A stretch of 49,298 bases of DNA from Candidatus Anammoximicrobium sp. (GTDB lineage Bacteria > Planctomycetota > Planctomycetia > Pirellulales > Pirellulaceae), in the NCBI GenBank assembly GCA_012515235.1, contig JAAYYU010000001.1, positions 1 through 49,298 on the forward strand, given 5' to 3'. The notes under the pieces are model-generated. The model did not search any database. It worked only from the letters and a program-made list of their open reading frames with translations, and was not told the origin of the DNA. The position numbers were made by a program, and so were the translations under genes. Of this stretch, positions 41,325 through 49,298 are shown in pieces; position 1 is the stretch's first letter; every line of letters starts with the position of its first letter.

Positions 41325-42383
41325 TCATCGCTCGCGGTCGAGCCCCTTGGGCGAAACCGGCGGCAGCGGCCGTCTTCGTGCGGCGCGGGTTCGCTGTTTC
41401 ATCAGCAACAGGCCCACGATCGTCAGCAGGACGCCGAACGCCAGTTCCGGCGACGGGGCCTCGTGGAAGATCAGGACGCCAGCGAGGGCGGCCATCGTCG
41501 CCTGGGTCGCGTTCAAGGCGTGGACGTAGACCAGGTTCACCAACTGCAGCGCCTTGGTCAGGGCTAAAAAGGCGACCGCGTTGAAGATCCCGGCCAGCAC
41601 CATCATCCCCAACTCGGCCAGCGGCGTGTCCCACATCCCTCGCCAGCCGACGCGCTGCACGCTCCAGCCGCCCAGGCTGATCACGCCGAGCGTGCTGACG
41701 GTCAGCAGCGTGATCGACAGCGACGCGCGGCCCTTGACGCCGTAGCGGATCACCACGCCCAGAATCGAATACGACAGGCCGGCCAACATGGCCCCGGCTA
41801 CGCCCAGGGCGACCTGCCACCAGGCGTTCGTCGCCGGCAGTCCCGGTCCCGCAACCGAGCGGTGCGCGTCGCCGGCCCCCAAGGACAAGGCGGTGACGGC
41901 GGCGATCAGCGTCACTACGGCCGCCGCCATCCGCAGCGTCAGCGGCTCGTGCAGCAACGTGCGGCCCAACAGGGCTCCGCCCAGGATCATCGTGCCCAAC
42001 GTCAGCGGCACGGCGAGCGCCAAGCCGACGACGCCCAGCGACCACTGGAAGATCACGTTCCCAATCACCTGCGCCACCAGGGCTCCCATCGCCAGCAGGC
42101 CCAGCACGCGCCATCCCGGCCAGATCCTGCGCCCGCGCCAGGCTTGCACGGCAACCCACGGTCCGGCCATCACCAGCGTCGGAAACGCCTTGACGGCCGA
42201 GACCCAGATCGGATCGCAATCCGACACGGCCCGCAGACAGGCATTGGCGGCGGTGTAGCCGACGGCGGAAAACAAGCCGTACAGCGTGCCGAGCACCGCG
42301 TGACGCGAGCCGGACGCAGACGCCGCGAGATCGGGGTTCAGGCGGGCGGAACCCTGTTCCGGCCGATCGGTGTCATCCGTCAT
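41325..42383 (-). CDS. EamA/DMT-superfamily transporter
   Basis: The 352-residue protein has about ten membrane helices arranged as two EamA halves. The first half begins LYGLFSAVGYTAANACLRAV and ends in GALLGRTLLHEPLTLRMAAAV. The second has ALGVAGAMLAGLSYSILGVV and ends in LNATQATMAALAGVLIFHEA, with the conserved HE at corresponding places. Such proteins export small metabolites; the substrate is unknown. Short hydrophilic tails lie at both ends. It lies about 70 bp downstream of the sialidase gene on the same strand, so the two could be co-transcribed. Confidence 0.88.
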   Translation of the reverse strand: MTDDTDRPEQGSARLNPDLAASASGSRHAVLGTLYGLFSAVGYTAANACLRAVSDCDPIWVSAVKAFPTLVMAGPWVAVQAWRGRRIWPGWRVLGLLAMGALVAQVIGNVIFQWSLGVVGLALAVPLTLGTMILGGALLGRTLLHEPLTLRMAAAVVTLIAAVTALSLGAGDAHRSVAGPGLPATNAWWQVALGVAGAMLAGLSYSILGVVIRYGVKGRASLSITLLTVSTLGVISLGGWSVQRVGWRGMWDTPLAELGMMVLAGIFNAVAFLALTKALQLVNLVYVHALNATQATMAALAGVLIFHEAPSPELAFGVLLTIVGLLLMKQRTRAARRRPLPPVSPKGLDRER

Positions 42384-42453
42384 CCGTCATCGCTTGCCTT
42401 TCCGCCGGCCCAAACGCGCCTGATCCCGTAAAGCCCCGTGTTGGCCGGCGTGG

Positions 42454-43566
42454 CTACCGCGCCGCTTCGAGGAACTCGCGAGTCAGCCGGGTGAATGTGA
42501 TGAACCGGTAGTTCCCGCGTTCCCACAACACGCCCACAGACTTGTCCGCCAGCACGCTCAGGTCCGAGTAGGCGGCCGGTTCGTCCGCGACCATCCGTTC
42601 GTTCCCAAAAGTCTGGCCTTCGTCATCGCTGGTGCGGACCACCAGCTTGTTGCGTCCCGGCCCCAGGGGCCCGCTCCAGACGATCCGATCGCGCTCGCCG
42701 CCGGCCGCAGTGCCTGGGCACCGCTCGATCGCACAACAGACGGGCGTCACCGGCTGACCGGGCCGCGGTTCGGACCAGGTGCGGCCGCCGTCGCTGCTGA
42801 GCGCCATCCAGCGGTGCGGGCCGGTTTGCTGGCGAATGTCCAGCAGGATGCGACCGTCGGCCAGTTCCACGAGTTGATCTTCGTCGCCGCCCTGTTGGCC
42901 GGGCACCTCCGCCCCGCGCTGCCAGGTGCGGCCGTGGTCCTCGCTGTAGATCGCAAACGCGCTGTACGGAGCGTACCGCCACATGGGCACGATCAGCCGG
43001 CCTTGGCGGTCCTGGATCGCCCCGCCGGGACCGGGCACGCTGATCCGCCATTGCGTGTCGGTCAGGTCGCGGGCGACGTTCGTCTGGTCGACCGGTTCCG
43101 ACCAGGTTTGCCCGTGGTCATCGCTGTAGCGGGCCAGGTTGGCCACGTCGTCGGTGCCCGGCCGGGCCGCGTGGGTGCTCCGCCCCGGCTTGCAGCGGAG
43201 ATAGAAGAGCCAGATCCGGCCGCTTTGGCGATCAACGACCGTGGCCGGATTGGCCGACGACCAGAACTCGCCGGAGTGCTCGATCACCGTCATCGCCGAC
43301 CACGTCGCCCCGCCGTCGGTGCTCCGCTTCAGCACCAGGTCGATCTCATTGCCCTTCCCGCCGGGGTCGCTGAGGTTGAACTTGCGGGCCTCGGCAAAGG
43401 CCAAGATGGCCCCGTCCGCGGCCGTCTCGATAGCCGGGATGCGGTAGCCCGCGTAGCCGTCCTGGCCGGAGACGAACACGTTTACGTGGGTTAGCGGCGG
43501 TTGGCCCAGGGCCACGGCCACCACGGTGCTGATCAACGCCCCACAGAGAATCGAAATTCGCTTCAT
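42454..43566 (-). CDS. Secreted sialidase (exo-alpha-sialidase, GH33-like)
   Basis: The 370-residue protein has a signal peptide (ILCGALISTVVAVALG) and a six-bladed sialidase fold. The arginine motif YRIP lies at about 41-44. Asp-boxes are seen at about 82-89 (STDGGATW), 148-155 (SDDHGQTW), 208-215 (SEDHGRTW) and 257-264 (SSDGGRTW), with a degenerate SDDEGQTF later. Arg42 of YRIP would be one of the triad binding the carboxylate of sialic acid. GGAAGGAG precedes the ATG at 43566. Free-living planctomycetes carry such enzymes, probably for degrading algal or host glycans; the true substrate may be another nonulosonic acid. Confidence 0.9.
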   Translation of the reverse strand: MKRISILCGALISTVVAVALGQPPLTHVNVFVSGQDGYAGYRIPAIETAADGAILAFAEARKFNLSDPGGKGNEIDLVLKRSTDGGATWSAMTVIEHSGEFWSSANPATVVDRQSGRIWLFYLRCKPGRSTHAARPGTDDVANLARYSDDHGQTWSEPVDQTNVARDLTDTQWRISVPGPGGAIQDRQGRLIVPMWRYAPYSAFAIYSEDHGRTWQRGAEVPGQQGGDEDQLVELADGRILLDIRQQTGPHRWMALSSDGGRTWSEPRPGQPVTPVCCAIERCPGTAAGGERDRIVWSGPLGPGRNKLVVRTSDDEGQTFGNERMVADEPAAYSDLSVLADKSVGVLWERGNYRFITFTRLTREFLEAAR

Positions 43567-43666
43567 GACAATCTCCTTCCAGTTCAAGTCTTGTGCTTCG
43601 ATGTCGGTTTCGAGGTTCGGGGTGGGACCCAACGCCGGGCGGACGTCACGCGTCGCCTGCGCCCGC

Positions 43667-44782
43667 TTAATCCACCGCGTCGCTGGGCAGCGGCGGGGGC
43701 GGCACCGCTGGCTTGCGGGGATCGGTCTTGGAGGGCGCCGGCTTGGGGGGCGGTTTGGGTTTGCCCCGACAAGCCACGGTTATGCCCAGCGAGACCTTCC
43801 ATTGGTAACTTTCCGAATAGGGTTCCCACCCCGCCAGCACGCCCCGCTCGTCGCAGATCGTCCGGGCCTCGACATACACGTCGAAGCTGTCCGGCCAAAC
43901 CAGAAAACGGGCGTAGTTTTTCTGCGGGTCCAGACGGCGGATCACGGATTGGAAGCGGGAGGCAGGGTTGCGAAGCCGATCCGGCGATTCGCCGGCCCCT
44001 TTGTATTCATAGATCAGCACCAGGTTGAAGTTCTCGACCACCAGCCGACTGCGGAACTCCTGATCGCTGAGCGCGTCTTTGTTGTACGACTCGACCAGCT
44101 TCTCGCAATCGATTTCGCCGCCCGGCCCCGCCTTAGCCAGCAGCGACCGCAACAAGAACTGGACGCGTTTCTGGACGCGTTCTCTCAGGTCCTCCGGGTC
44201 GAAGAACATCAGGCGGCCTTCGCGGCAGATGAACAGCACCGGCTTCGCCCCCTTGGGGGCGTCGCGAGGATTGGGCAAGCGGGCGATCTTCGGAGCCTTG
44301 GGCGCCATTTCGGGCGTCTGGCCCAACTCGCCGCGGACCGCGTCCAATTCCGCGTCGATCTTGGCCAGCTGTTCCTGCAGTTGCTCTTGCTTCTTCTTCC
44401 GTTCCTCCACCTGCTTGCGCACTTCCTTCAGCAAGTCGGCCTTCGGCTTGTCCGGCGGTACGATGCGACGGAGTTCCTCGACCTGCCGCTGCTGCTCCCG
44501 GATCTCCGTGCGGTCCTGCTCCAGTTGGGCGTCCAACCCGAAAGCCCGGATCTTCAGCTCTTGGATGGTCACCTGCTGGTCCTGCGCCTGCTGCTGGATT
44601 TCCGCCAGCATCGCTTCGGTGACGCCGAATTGGCTGGGGTCCTCCTCGCGGATCCGGTCTACGGCCTTCTTGATGTTCAGCGTGACCATGACGAGGATCA
44701 GGACTAGGATGCCGACGACGTTCGTGACCGTGTCCATCAGCGAGTCCAGATTCAGCTCGGTGGCTTCGGCGCGCGATTTCAT
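43667..44782 (-). CDS. ExbD-like membrane protein with coiled coil (second of two)
   Basis: The 371-residue protein has one N-terminal membrane helix (VTNVVGILVLILVMVTLN) preceded by NLDSLMDTVTNVVG, whose Asp13 or Asp17 could be the proton-coupling residue of ExbD/TolR/MotB proteins. A coiled coil runs from about 50 to 150 (DQQVTIQELKIRAFGLDAQL, KQVEERKKKQEQLQEQL). A compact periplasmic domain follows at about 180-330 and a Pro/Lys-rich tail at the end. The fold of the periplasmic domain is not recognised. It is the last gene of a three-gene operon with six bases to its neighbour. Confidence 0.75.
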   Translation of the reverse strand: MKSRAEATELNLDSLMDTVTNVVGILVLILVMVTLNIKKAVDRIREEDPSQFGVTEAMLAEIQQQAQDQQVTIQELKIRAFGLDAQLEQDRTEIREQQRQVEELRRIVPPDKPKADLLKEVRKQVEERKKKQEQLQEQLAKIDAELDAVRGELGQTPEMAPKAPKIARLPNPRDAPKGAKPVLFICREGRLMFFDPEDLRERVQKRVQFLLRSLLAKAGPGGEIDCEKLVESYNKDALSDQEFRSRLVVENFNLVLIYEYKGAGESPDRLRNPASRFQSVIRRLDPQKNYARFLVWPDSFDVYVEARTICDERGVLAGWEPYSESYQWKVSLGITVACRGKPKPPPKPAPSKTDPRKPAVPPPPLPSDAVD

Positions 44783-44788
44783 GGAGAC

Positions 44789-45592
44789 TCACTTCTTCTG
44801 AAACAGGGACAGGTCCAGTTTGCCTTGTCCGGCCACGGCCAGCTTGCCGTTGGTCACGTAGCGTCCGCGGGCGATGCTGCGGGCGACCTGGTAAGTCGTC
44901 GCTCCATCCGGCCGGACCAGGAAGACGACGGTGCCCTTCGGCGTCTGTTTGACTTTGTCCAACAGGCTCAGGAACACCGCATCGGACGCCAGCTTGCCGA
45001 TCGGTATCCGGAGCGGTTCGGAGCGATCGTGCAGCACCACGCTGTTGCCCGAACACTCGACGAAGGTCGGGATCAGATCGTAACCGCTGCCGCTGGGCAT
45101 GATCTGGATCTCCTGCTGCCCCGCCTCCTTGCGGTTGGCCAGGAGGGTGCGGAATTCCGCCAGTTGTTTCTGCAACTCCTTCAACTTGGGCTCGGCCTCC
45201 TCGATCAGTTTCTGCAGCCGCTCGGCCTCGGCCTGCAAGGGCGGCAGCTTCTCCTGCAGTTGCTGGGCGTCGGTCCGTTCGGCTTCCAAGCGGGCGGCCT
45301 CGATTTGGAGTTGTTCCAACTCTTGCCGGGCGGTTTCGGCCTGCTGGACGAGTTCCTGCAACCGCTGCTGTTCGGGGGTGTCTGCGGTCAGGCGTTTGCG
45401 GATGACCCGGTATTGCGTGATCCGTTCCTGGGCTTTCTTGGCCGCCTCGGCGTCGGTCGGGTCCTCCATGTTCTGTCCGATTTGGGCCAACGTCGCCGCC
45501 GTGATCAGCAGGACCAGAATGCCGATCAGGCTGGCCATGATGTCCAGGAACGGAAACAGCGAGAAGGATTCGTCGGGTTTTGGTTTGGCCAT
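44789..45592 (-). CDS. ExbD-like membrane protein with coiled coil (first of two)
   Basis: The 267-residue protein begins FSLFPFLDIMASLIGILVLL; the helix at about 16-37 contains Asp17 at the position used for proton coupling in ExbD/TolR. A long coiled coil follows at about 45-155 (LQELVQQAETARQELEQL, LQKLIEEAEPKLKELQKQL). A C-terminal alpha/beta domain (VVLHDRSEPLRIPIGKL, VVFLVRPDGATTYQVARS) follows and looks like the ExbD periplasmic domain. It is co-transcribed with the TolQ-like gene 18 bp upstream and the second ExbD-like gene 6 bp downstream. Confidence 0.82.
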   Translation of the reverse strand: MAKPKPDESFSLFPFLDIMASLIGILVLLITAATLAQIGQNMEDPTDAEAAKKAQERITQYRVIRKRLTADTPEQQRLQELVQQAETARQELEQLQIEAARLEAERTDAQQLQEKLPPLQAEAERLQKLIEEAEPKLKELQKQLAEFRTLLANRKEAGQQEIQIMPSGSGYDLIPTFVECSGNSVVLHDRSEPLRIPIGKLASDAVFLSLLDKVKQTPKGTVVFLVRPDGATTYQVARSIARGRYVTNGKLAVAGQGKLDLSLFQKK

Positions 45593-45610
45593 GATCGCGG
45601 CCTCGCAAGG

Positions 45611-47065
45611 TCAGTCTGTTACGTCTTCACGCTTCCCGAACCAGCCCCAGCGCCGCCGCGGCCGCTCGGCCGTCTGGATCACCACCTGTTTGCCGTCCAG
45701 TTGGCCCAGCACTTCGTTCATGTTCTCGACCGCCTGGTGCAGCAGCTTCAAATGCTCCGCCAGCGACAACGAAGCGCCGGCGGCCGTGTCCGCGGCGTCT
45801 CGCACGATTTGGGTCAACTGCTGTTGCGCGGCTTGGCTCTGCTCCGCCATCAGGCCGACCGTCTTTCGTGCGTGCTCGACGACTTCGGCCAAATTCAGGT
45901 CGATGGCCCGTTTGATGATCTTGCCGATCTCGTGCGGCTCCGGCATCGGTTCGCCGCCCCCGTCCTTCAATCGCTTGAGCAGGTTCTCGTTGCAGTACTC
46001 GTCGACCCAGTTCAACAAGTCCTCTTCCGCCTTCTGCAGCGAACTGGCGGGGAACTTCAGCATTAAGCTCATGAGCAAGGCGACCAGGGTCGTGTCGAAG
46101 GCCACGCCCAGCCCGCCCGTGATGGCGCCCAGCGATTCCTTGATGCCTTCGATGTCCGCGGTGTCCTGTACCCCCAGGCTGCCGACGGCCGTGCCCAGGC
46201 CCTGCACGGTGCCGATGAACCCCAGGATCGGAATCGCCCAGATGAACACGTTCAGCAGCGAGTAACTGGAACCGACGGCGTGACTGTCCAACTCGGATTG
46301 CGAAGCCAGCACCGTCGAGACTTCGGAAGCGCTGCGGCGGACCGTAAAGTGCTCCAGCCCGCGCAGGACCCGCTGGACAAGGAAACTGGAATTCGGATTC
46401 ACGGGCAGATCGCGAATGGTCGAAGCGAATCGTTCCACGTTGTCGATGGTGATGTCGCGGGCGATACTCTCCGGAAGCAAGTCGAACAGCATGGATTCGC
46501 GCTGCCGCCGCAGCTTGATCGACTTGAAGACCAGAATCGCAATCGACCAGAACATCAAGAACGCCTCGGCCACCGTGACCCACCCGCGAGCATAGAACAG
46601 GTCACGAAAGTACATCGAGGGGAGCGGCAGCAAGATGACATAGAACGCCACGGTCGCTCCCAGTCCGGCCAAGGACGTCACGAGCATGTTCACGTTCGTG
46701 CCGTCGTCGCTGTCGCTGGTCGCGTGCTTCTGGCGATCGGCGCCCCGGCGCGCCCGCGTGCGCGGGCGGCTGGGCATGGCCGGCGGACCGACTTTCGGCA
46801 CGACCGCAATCTGCGGAAGCGCCGGGCCGGCTGCCGGCCCCGCCGTCTTGCCGGCCGCCGGTCCGGATGCCGCACTTCCGCTGGCGGACACTCCCCCCGG
46901 CTCAGCGCCCGCGGCCCCGGATTCCGCGTCGGCCGTCTCTGGGGACGACTGGTCGGGAACGGTGACCGCCGCCCGGCAATACGGACATTTGGCTTTGCGG
47001 CCAGCCAACTCTTCGCGCACCTTCAGGGTCTTGCCACAATTCGAACAGGCAAAATTGAAGTACAT
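45611..47065 (-). CDS. MotA/TolQ/ExbB-type channel protein with N-terminal zinc ribbon
   Basis: The 484-residue protein starts with a zinc ribbon, CSNC and CPYC (Cys7, 10, 27, 30), followed by an Ala/Pro/Gly-rich linker to about 120. The channel part has a membrane helix at about 125-148, a second at about 161-183, a cytoplasmic domain, and the conserved TolQ pair LNVFIWAIPILGFIGTVQGL and GGLGVAFDTTLVALLMSLML. A coiled-coil tail follows. MotA/TolQ/ExbB proteins use the proton gradient to drive a partner; here the partners are the two ExbD-like proteins just downstream. The zinc ribbon is unusual for this family and may bind nucleic acid or another protein in the cytoplasm. Confidence 0.87.
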   Translation of the reverse strand: MYFNFACSNCGKTLKVREELAGRKAKCPYCRAAVTVPDQSSPETADAESGAAGAEPGGVSASGSAASGPAAGKTAGPAAGPALPQIAVVPKVGPPAMPSRPRTRARRGADRQKHATSDSDDGTNVNMLVTSLAGLGATVAFYVILLPLPSMYFRDLFYARGWVTVAEAFLMFWSIAILVFKSIKLRRQRESMLFDLLPESIARDITIDNVERFASTIRDLPVNPNSSFLVQRVLRGLEHFTVRRSASEVSTVLASQSELDSHAVGSSYSLLNVFIWAIPILGFIGTVQGLGTAVGSLGVQDTADIEGIKESLGAITGGLGVAFDTTLVALLMSLMLKFPASSLQKAEEDLLNWVDEYCNENLLKRLKDGGGEPMPEPHEIGKIIKRAIDLNLAEVVEHARKTVGLMAEQSQAAQQQLTQIVRDAADTAAGASLSLAEHLKLLHQAVENMNEVLGQLDGKQVVIQTAERPRRRWGWFGKREDVTD

Positions 47066-47465
47066 CGATCGGCCTCGCGTCGCGGTTCGTGTTCTGCGTG
47101 GGCATCGTTCGAGAAAGACGCCCCGGTGTCCGGCAAGACGCCGGCTTCCGGCCTGGCGGATCGCCGCTCACCGGTGGCTTGCGTCATTCCGTTCACGGAG
47201 CTCTCGGATGATGCTTAGCGTATCGCAGTCAACCCGAAAACGGAAGCGCCGAACGGACAAACCCAAACGGACAAACCCCGGCGGGAGACGCAGGAGGAGA
47301 AGAATCCACTCAGCACGAGCCGCAGCCCGTGGCGGGGCCGAAACAGGACCGCGCGTCTTCAGAACCGGAAAAGGCCAGAAGCCCATCCTTTGGCGGCACT
47401 AGCCGCCCACGCCGCAGTCCCGCCGTTGGCTCGGTGGCCCGGCCTCGGACAGATCAATCGCCGAT
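47066..47465. other. Intergenic region upstream of the zinc-ribbon TolQ operon
   Basis: No gene is seen in these 400 bp. The part next to 47065 should hold the promoter of the three-gene operon, but I cannot point to clear hexamers. Confidence 0.4.
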
Positions 47466-48137
47466 TCAATGCCTGATTGACAGCCCCCAATGCACGCTCG
47501 GTCCGGGCGGACGCCGAGGCCCCGGGTGCGGCCAGAAGGGACCGTGATGCCAGGGGGCCGGATACACGGGCGCGACATACACCGGCGCGGCGTACACTGG
47601 CGGGGCGTAGTAATGCTCGCGCACGATCACGTTGCGAGTGGCCGTCGACGGGGCCGCCGCAACGGTCGCCAACGGCGCCGTCTGCATGGCCGTGATCACC
47701 GCCTCGCTGACCCCGGCGTTGCTGAGCAGGATCAAATCGTGCGACTGCAGACGCGCAGCGACGCCGCGGGTCTTGATTTGCGTCACGATCACGGCGTCGC
47801 TGAGCTTGGCTTGCGACATGCCGATCACGTCCTGAACGCTGACGGCTTGTTGGGACAACTGGTTCGCCACATGCTGCTCGTAGACGACCTTGTCGCGGGC
47901 GATCTCTGTATCGACCGAATCGCCGATGGCCGCGCCCGCCAGGGCTCCCACCGCGCCGCCGATCAGCGCCCCTTCCGCCGTGTGGTGGTTGTTGTGTCCG
48001 ATCGCGCCGCCCGTCAGACCGCCCAACAGTGCCCCCAGCGCCAAGCCGCGATCGCGATGGTCGTACGGCCATTGGCCGTAACAGACGGAGGAAACGAGCG
48101 ACAGCACTGTCAGCAGCACAAGCAGTCTCGTCTTCAT
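47466..48137 (-). CDS. Exported glycine-zipper protein
   Basis: The 223-residue protein has a signal peptide (LLVLLTVLSLVSSVCYGQ). A glycine-zipper segment follows at about 30-75 (ALGALLGGLTGGAIG, GALIGGAVGALAGAAIGD), of the type that inserts into or crosses membranes. The middle (VSVQDVIGMSQAKLSDAVIV, GVSEAVITAMQTAP) repeats a short helical motif. The C-terminus is Pro/Tyr/His-rich (YAAPVYVAPVYPAP). I chose the ATG at 48137; a GTG at 48155 is also possible. The function is unknown; such proteins are usually envelope lipoprotein-like factors. Confidence 0.75.
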   Translation of the reverse strand: MKTRLLVLLTVLSLVSSVCYGQWPYDHRDRGLALGALLGGLTGGAIGHNNHHTAEGALIGGAVGALAGAAIGDSVDTEIARDKVVYEQHVANQLSQQAVSVQDVIGMSQAKLSDAVIVTQIKTRGVAARLQSHDLILLSNAGVSEAVITAMQTAPLATVAAAPSTATRNVIVREHYYAPPVYAAPVYVAPVYPAPWHHGPFWPHPGPRRPPGPSVHWGLSIRH

Positions 48138-48589
48138 GAACGACCCCAATTCCACGCGAAAAGGCTGTGAGCAACCGGCCCCAGACGCTTGCCGACTCGC
48201 GGGAACTCCCCGCGTTGGGTCCCCGCCTGGTACGGACCCGGTCCCATGTTTTACCGCCCTGGAGTGCGGATATTGCCAACCCGGTCAAATGCCGTCAAGA
48301 CGAACCCGGATGGGCCTTCTGTCTCAACTCCTTTATCGACCAGACGACAAAAACGTCTTAGCAACCTGTTGAAAAAGCGGAGGACTGACTCCCAGTTGCG
48401 CCGAAAGAACCCCAGGAATAACGACCACGGCGAGGTGCCTGCACCTTCTTCGTGCATCACAGAGAAAACGGACCCTGTTTCTCCATCGGCGCGGAACGCC
48501 TTGCGCCAAGCCATTTTTGCGCCGTCCCGCAACCGAATTCCGTCCGCCCCTTGCGGCAACGGCCCACGTCTGCTACAAAAATCAATACC
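48138..48589. other. Gene-poor stretch before the half tRNA
   Basis: I see no intact gene. The segment near 48360-48480 (CAACCTGTTGAAAAAGCGG and AACGGACCCTGTTTCTCC) resembles dispersed planctomycete repeat sequence to my recollection. It may be part of a mobile-element footprint beside the half tRNA. Confidence 0.4.
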
Positions 48590-48629
<40 letters not shown>

Positions 48630-48640
48630 GGGAAAAGATG

Positions 48641-48719
48641 GTTTTGCGGAACATTCGCCGCAGCAACGCATTGCGTTTCAGGCCAACGTCTTAGGGCAAG
48701 TTTGACTATACCGCAAAAC
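48641..48719. repeat. Inverted repeat after the half tRNA
   Basis: GTTTTGCGG (48641-48649) and CCGCAAAAC (48711-48719) are perfect 9-bp inverted arms 61 bp apart, beginning 12 bp after the tRNA fragment. They may be recombinase arm sites. Confidence 0.5.
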
Positions 48720-48749
48720 ACGGAATGACCCGACGAAAAACGGCCGTCC

Positions 48750-48766
48750 AAGTGTCAGTGACACTT
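48750..48766. repeat. Perfect 17-bp palindrome
   Basis: AAGTGTCA and TGACACTT flank a single G. It lies between the half tRNA and the small Cys-cluster gene. It could be an operator or part of a dispersed repeat. Confidence 0.6.
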
Positions 48767-48792
48767 GATCCTTGCCACCCTGAATAGCGGAT

Positions 48793-49002
48793 TTAGCTTG
48801 CGGCTCGGGTGTCCGCTTCCCGCCTCTCCGCCCGCCTCTTCCGCAGCCGCTCCGCCTGCTCTTCTCGTGCCGCACACTCGACGCAACGGCCCGGCGTGTC
48901 GATGAACTCCGGCCGCTGTCCGCACCGCTCACAGGTCCGGCCGGTCAGGGTGAAAAAGAACTGCTCATAGCCCCACCAGCGTTCAGGCACTTTCCGACGC
49001 AT
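48793..49002 (-). CDS. Small zinc-ribbon-like protein
   Basis: The 69-residue protein has two Cys pairs, CERC and CVEC, 15 residues apart, followed by a strongly basic helix (EEQAERLRKRRAERREADTR). This is a typical small zinc-binding protein, perhaps for nucleic acid. Its start overlaps the end of the next gene upstream by 20 bp, so the two are translated together. I do not recognise the family. Small genes of this sort are common on mobile elements. Confidence 0.6.
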   Translation of the reverse strand: MRRKVPERWWGYEQFFFTLTGRTCERCGQRPEFIDTPGRCVECAAREEQAERLRKRRAERREADTRAAS

Positions 49003-49261
49003 TGGCCGTTCTCCGTGCTCTGATCTCCCTCAACGTCCACTTCTCCCGAATCGCCGCCGTCCGCCGCAGAATCAGCGGCGGTGAAACTCTCGGCTCGGAA
49101 TCCGTCTTCCGCTGCTTGTCGATTCTACGGGCGTTCAGGGCGAACGTCTTGCAGGCCCGGCCGCAGTACAGTTGCGAGAATCGCCTGCTCACGAACTCCG
49201 CCCCGCAGACCGCACAGAACCGCGTCACGTGGTCCCGCGGACGCCCGGCCCGTCTGGACAC
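48983..49261 (-). CDS. Small Cys-cluster protein, possibly extending past the window edge
   Basis: The product of the GTG at 49261 is 92 residues with CAVCGAEF and YCGRACKTFALNARR, a four-Cys cluster of the zinc-finger type, then a basic tail. The frame stays open upstream to the end of the window and contains two further Cys (CNRRACEWR), so the real start may lie outside. The protein overlaps the next gene by 20 bp. It may be DNA-binding, but no family is recognised. Confidence 0.55.
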   Translation of the reverse strand: MSRRAGRPRDHVTRFCAVCGAEFVSRRFSQLYCGRACKTFALNARRIDKQRKTDSEPRVSPPLILRRTAAIREKWTLREIRARRTANASESA

Positions 49262-49298
49262 CCGCCATTCGCAGGCCCGCCTGTTGCATCGGACGGAG

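Noticed and set aside
43667..47065. Zorya defence system
   Set aside because: Only a channel subunit and ExbD-like partners are present; no ZorC, ZorD or ZorE-like gene is found nearby.

Overview
The window looks like chromosomal DNA of a planctomycete, most likely of the Pirellulales. It has high GC, long spurious antisense reading frames, a HzsA-related multidomain cytochrome, a J-like protein beginning with a PYHEWLGL-type motif, a zinc-ribbon MotA/TolQ cluster, a degraded planctomycete-type ECF sigma fragment, and many short palindromic repeats. This assignment rests on protein families I recognise by eye; no search was run.

Layout. 1-1060: tRNA-Ser(UGA), a decayed tyrosine integrase and a hairpin repeat. 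1061-3588: a SpoU/TrmH RNA methylase, a DedA protein and a small SAM methyltransferase. 3819-9800 (minus): the SOS-type translesion mutasome imuA-imuB-dnaE2. A 491-bp element with 33-bp inverted ends and a frameshifted four-helix-bundle (S23-like) gene lies exactly between the imuB stop and the dnaE2 start. Further palindromic elements lie inside the imuA and imuB coding sequences. 10055-13676: a small toxin-antitoxin-like pair and two P-loop GTPases. 13892-17635: a J-like membrane protein and a secreted zincin-like protein with a possible lectin domain. 18222-22783 (minus): an RND efflux pump and its lipoprotein adaptor, without an outer-membrane factor.

23250-24893: an exported TPR protein. 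24894-26092: a long stretch without a convincing gene. 26093-27646: RNase Y. 27751-31097: a divergent pair, a secreted amidohydrolase and a secreted TIM-barrel glycosidase. 31224-31562: a chimeric remnant of an ECF sigma factor and a formylglycine-generating-enzyme-like tail. 31617-38731 (minus): a HzsA-like di-haem propeller protein, a polytopic membrane protein and a lipoprotein alpha/beta hydrolase. 39116-41007: two exported helical proteins, each followed by a hairpin terminator. 41325-43566 (minus): a DMT transporter and a sialidase. 43667-47065 (minus): a tight operon of zinc-ribbon-TolQ and two ExbD-like coiled-coil proteins. 47466-48137: a glycine-zipper protein. 48590-49298: the 5' half only of a tRNA-Arg(ACG), followed by two small Cys-cluster genes, which may be the edge of an integrated or decayed mobile element.

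The most unusual feature is the 491-bp element in the mutasome operon. Its ends supply the stop codon of imuB and two bases of the start codon of dnaE2, so it fits between two translationally adjacent genes without breaking either.
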